A stretch of DNA of 21,504 nt from a virus. The translations under genes were made by a program, and so were the position numbers. The stretch is taken from the IMG/VR virus record IMGVR_UViG_3300033233_000175, positions 1 to 21,504 of that record. One strand, written 5' to 3'. How positions within the stretch are numbered: position 1 is the stretch's first letter; every line of letters starts with the position of its first letter. The notes below the pieces were generated by a model. That model worked only from the letters and a program-made list of their open reading frames with translations. It was not told the origin of the DNA and ran no database searches. Below, piece by piece: positions 20,642-21,504 of the stretch.

Positions 20642-20814
20642 CGCCCCACCATCTGATCCGCATACAAGATCGCCTGCCATAGATCTGAGCTGTAGCGGCA
20701 GGTGCCAGCCGTGCAGGTGCGGTAGTACAGCTCCCCGCCATCAGCAGGCTCCAGCGTCTCTACCATCACCCCAAGGTGCGGCTCGATGCTGCTGACTACT
20801 TTGGGCTCTGGCAT
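20638..20814 (-). CDS. Small protein, last gene of right-hand minus operon (58 aa)
   Basis: The best start is ATG 20814, giving MPEPKVVSSIEPHLGVMVET, then LEPADGGELYYRTCTAGTCR and SSDLWQAILYADQMVGR. A GTG at 20865 would add 17 residues overlapping the upstream gene further. The start overlaps the upstream stop region (19 bases). Two Cys (TCTAGTC) could form a small redox or metal site but that is weak. The stop meets the HNH stop on the opposite strand. Function unknown. Confidence 0.6.
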   Translation of the reverse strand: MPEPKVVSSIEPHLGVMVETLEPADGGELYYRTCTAGTCRYSSDLWQAILYADQMVGR

Positions 20815-21146
20815 GGCGTAAAGACCGAGCAGTTCGGCGCAAACCTGCCACCAGTTTGGCGGCACTCGGGAATGTCAATTTCACACCGACCGCGACCGCC
20901 TGGTGTCCAATGGATGCAATCCCAGCACATTACTTTTGGCTGCGTGTCGGGCTCTACCGGCCGCGCCTTGGCCTTGAATGCGATGTAGTGCATATTGCCC
21001 CGCTCCATTGCTTGACGCAGGTCTACGGTGCAGGTATCAACCACTAGGTGATGCTCAGGCTTGGAGCCGATCGTGATATGTGCGTGCCACGTCTGACTCG
21101 CCCGCTCGCAGGTCAACAGCAAGCGGCCAGCGTGAAGGGAGATCAT
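20796..21146 (-). CDS. Cysteine-rich conserved protein, minus strand (116 aa)
   Basis: A 116-residue protein from ATG 21146. Residues 1-65 are a mixed alpha/beta part (HAHITIGSKPEHHLVVDT, LRQAMERGNMHYIAFKAK). The C-terminus (74-112) has six Cys: CWDCIHWTPGGRGRCEIDIP, then C95, C106 and C112, with the order C74-x2-C77-x10-C88-x6-C95-x10-C106. This 'CW.C.HW....GRC....PE...G..FA..C' pattern resembles a short Cys motif found in many cyanophage and phage hypothetical proteins; metal binding is likely but unproven. ATG overlaps the upstream stop (ATGA), giving coupled translation. Confidence 0.75.
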   Translation of the reverse strand: MISLHAGRLLLTCERASQTWHAHITIGSKPEHHLVVDTCTVDLRQAMERGNMHYIAFKAKARPVEPDTQPKVMCWDCIHWTPGGRGRCEIDIPECRQTGGRFAPNCSVFTPCQSPK

Positions 21147-21376
21147 TCGTCTTCGCCGTGTGCTGGCTGGTGAAAGATCCGCTCGAACACCATGCTGGGT
21201 GGGTCCTGCTCCATGTTGCGCTCAAACACACTGCGCGCAATCGGATCAGTTTGATCGGCAGCAAAAAACACGTCTGGCCAAAACTTATCTTTCACCACTA
21301 GCAGGCTGACGCGCGGGCTTTTGGCCAGCAGCCAGATGGCGATGCGATCCAGTGGTGACAGGTTGGGCAGTGTCAT
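21143..21376 (-). CDS. Small conserved protein, minus strand (77 aa)
   Basis: Product from ATG 21376: MTLPNLSPLDRIAIWLLAKS, then PRVSLLVVKDKFWPDVFFAADQ and ARSVFERNMEQDPPSM. Helical N-terminus ('LSPLDRIAIWLLAK'), central strand pair and acidic/His-rich end (HQPAHGEDE). I do not recognise a named domain, although the pattern looks conserved in cyanobacterial phages. Start and stop overlap with both neighbours (ATGA on each side), so it sits inside a tightly coupled operon with the DUF3310-like and Cys-rich genes. Confidence 0.72.
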   Translation of the reverse strand: MTLPNLSPLDRIAIWLLAKSPRVSLLVVKDKFWPDVFFAADQTDPIARSVFERNMEQDPPSMVFERIFHQPAHGEDE

Positions 21377-21504
21377 GGCTTTAGTTTCGCAATCAGTCGG
21401 GAAAGATACCAGTGCGCTTTGTTTAAGGACTCAGCACCGCCCTTGTGCTTTTCACGCCATACATATTTCAAGATGTTGCCCTTGCAGTATCCGGCAAACT
21501 CTTC
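21373..21504 (-). CDS. DUF3310-like protein (C-terminal part, 5' end outside the window)
   Basis: The frame is open from the right edge of the window to TGA at 21375-21373. The 43 visible residues, EEFAGYCKGNILKYVWREK, HKGGAESLNKAHWYLSRLI and AKLKP, match the phage DUF3310 family pattern ('FC.GN..KY.WR...KGG.EDL.KA.WYL.RLI'), which is annotated as nucleotide-kinase-like in many phages. Its exact reaction is not known to me. It would be the first gene seen of the right-hand minus operon. Confidence 0.85.
   Translation of the reverse strand, partial: EEFAGYCKGNILKYVWREKHKGGAESLNKAHWYLSRLIAKLKP

Overview
The window is a nearly gapless stretch of a tailed-phage (or prophage) genome with a long-tailed, siphovirus-type, lambda-like morphogenesis programme. 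Gene order and protein families give this directly: HK97-fold capsid, head-tail joining protein, tail terminator, tail tube, frameshifted tail-assembly chaperone, tape measure, then the lambda M-L-K-I-J tail-tip series. The likely host is a picocyanobacterium (Synechococcus/Cyanobium type). That is inference: the short proteins around the fibre and lysis genes, the fibre motifs and the N-terminal module of the endolysin look like families I know from cyanophages and cyanobacterial prophages. No integrase, repressor, terminase, portal or replication gene is visible, so lifestyle cannot be judged.

Layout, + strand, 1-19553: (i) head module, 1-3773, with a prohead protease fused to the major capsid protein (5' end cut by the window edge), a small post-capsid protein, a probable decoration protein, an FII-like joining protein, a C1q/TNF-like fibre protein and a tail terminator; (ii) tail shaft, 3789-7856, with a 54-residue protein, the tail tube, the G/GT chaperone pair made by a -1 frameshift and the tape measure; (iii) tail tip, 7856-14462, with M, L, K, I and J homologues, where L carries a large inserted lectin-like region; (iv) fibre and adhesin genes, 14462-17492; (v) lysis cassette, 17518-19030, with two small membrane proteins and a two-domain endolysin (lysozyme plus M15 peptidase); (vi) a dCTP deaminase, 19038-19553. 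Most junctions are ATGA/TAATG/TGATG overlaps, so translational coupling is probably general and I see no internal terminator.

Right end, 19540-21504: a compact block of small genes on both strands. Three minus-strand genes (20030 to 19540) converge on the deaminase gene. A divergent intergenic region (20031-20163) separates them from a two-gene + pair, a 63-residue protein and an HNH endonuclease. These meet tail to tail with a second minus operon of four genes entering from the right edge, the first being a partial DUF3310-type gene. This block probably belongs to the non-structural part of the genome.

Most notable: a bulb-type (mannose-binding) lectin-like region inserted between the two cysteine pairs of the gpL iron-sulphur domain; an A AAA AAC -1 frameshift site flanked by an SD-like element and a hairpin; and an internal ribosome site inside the protease-capsid fusion that could give free capsid protein. 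No stretch above about 300 bases lacks a gene; the longest gene-free stretch is the 133-base divergent region at 20031-20163.
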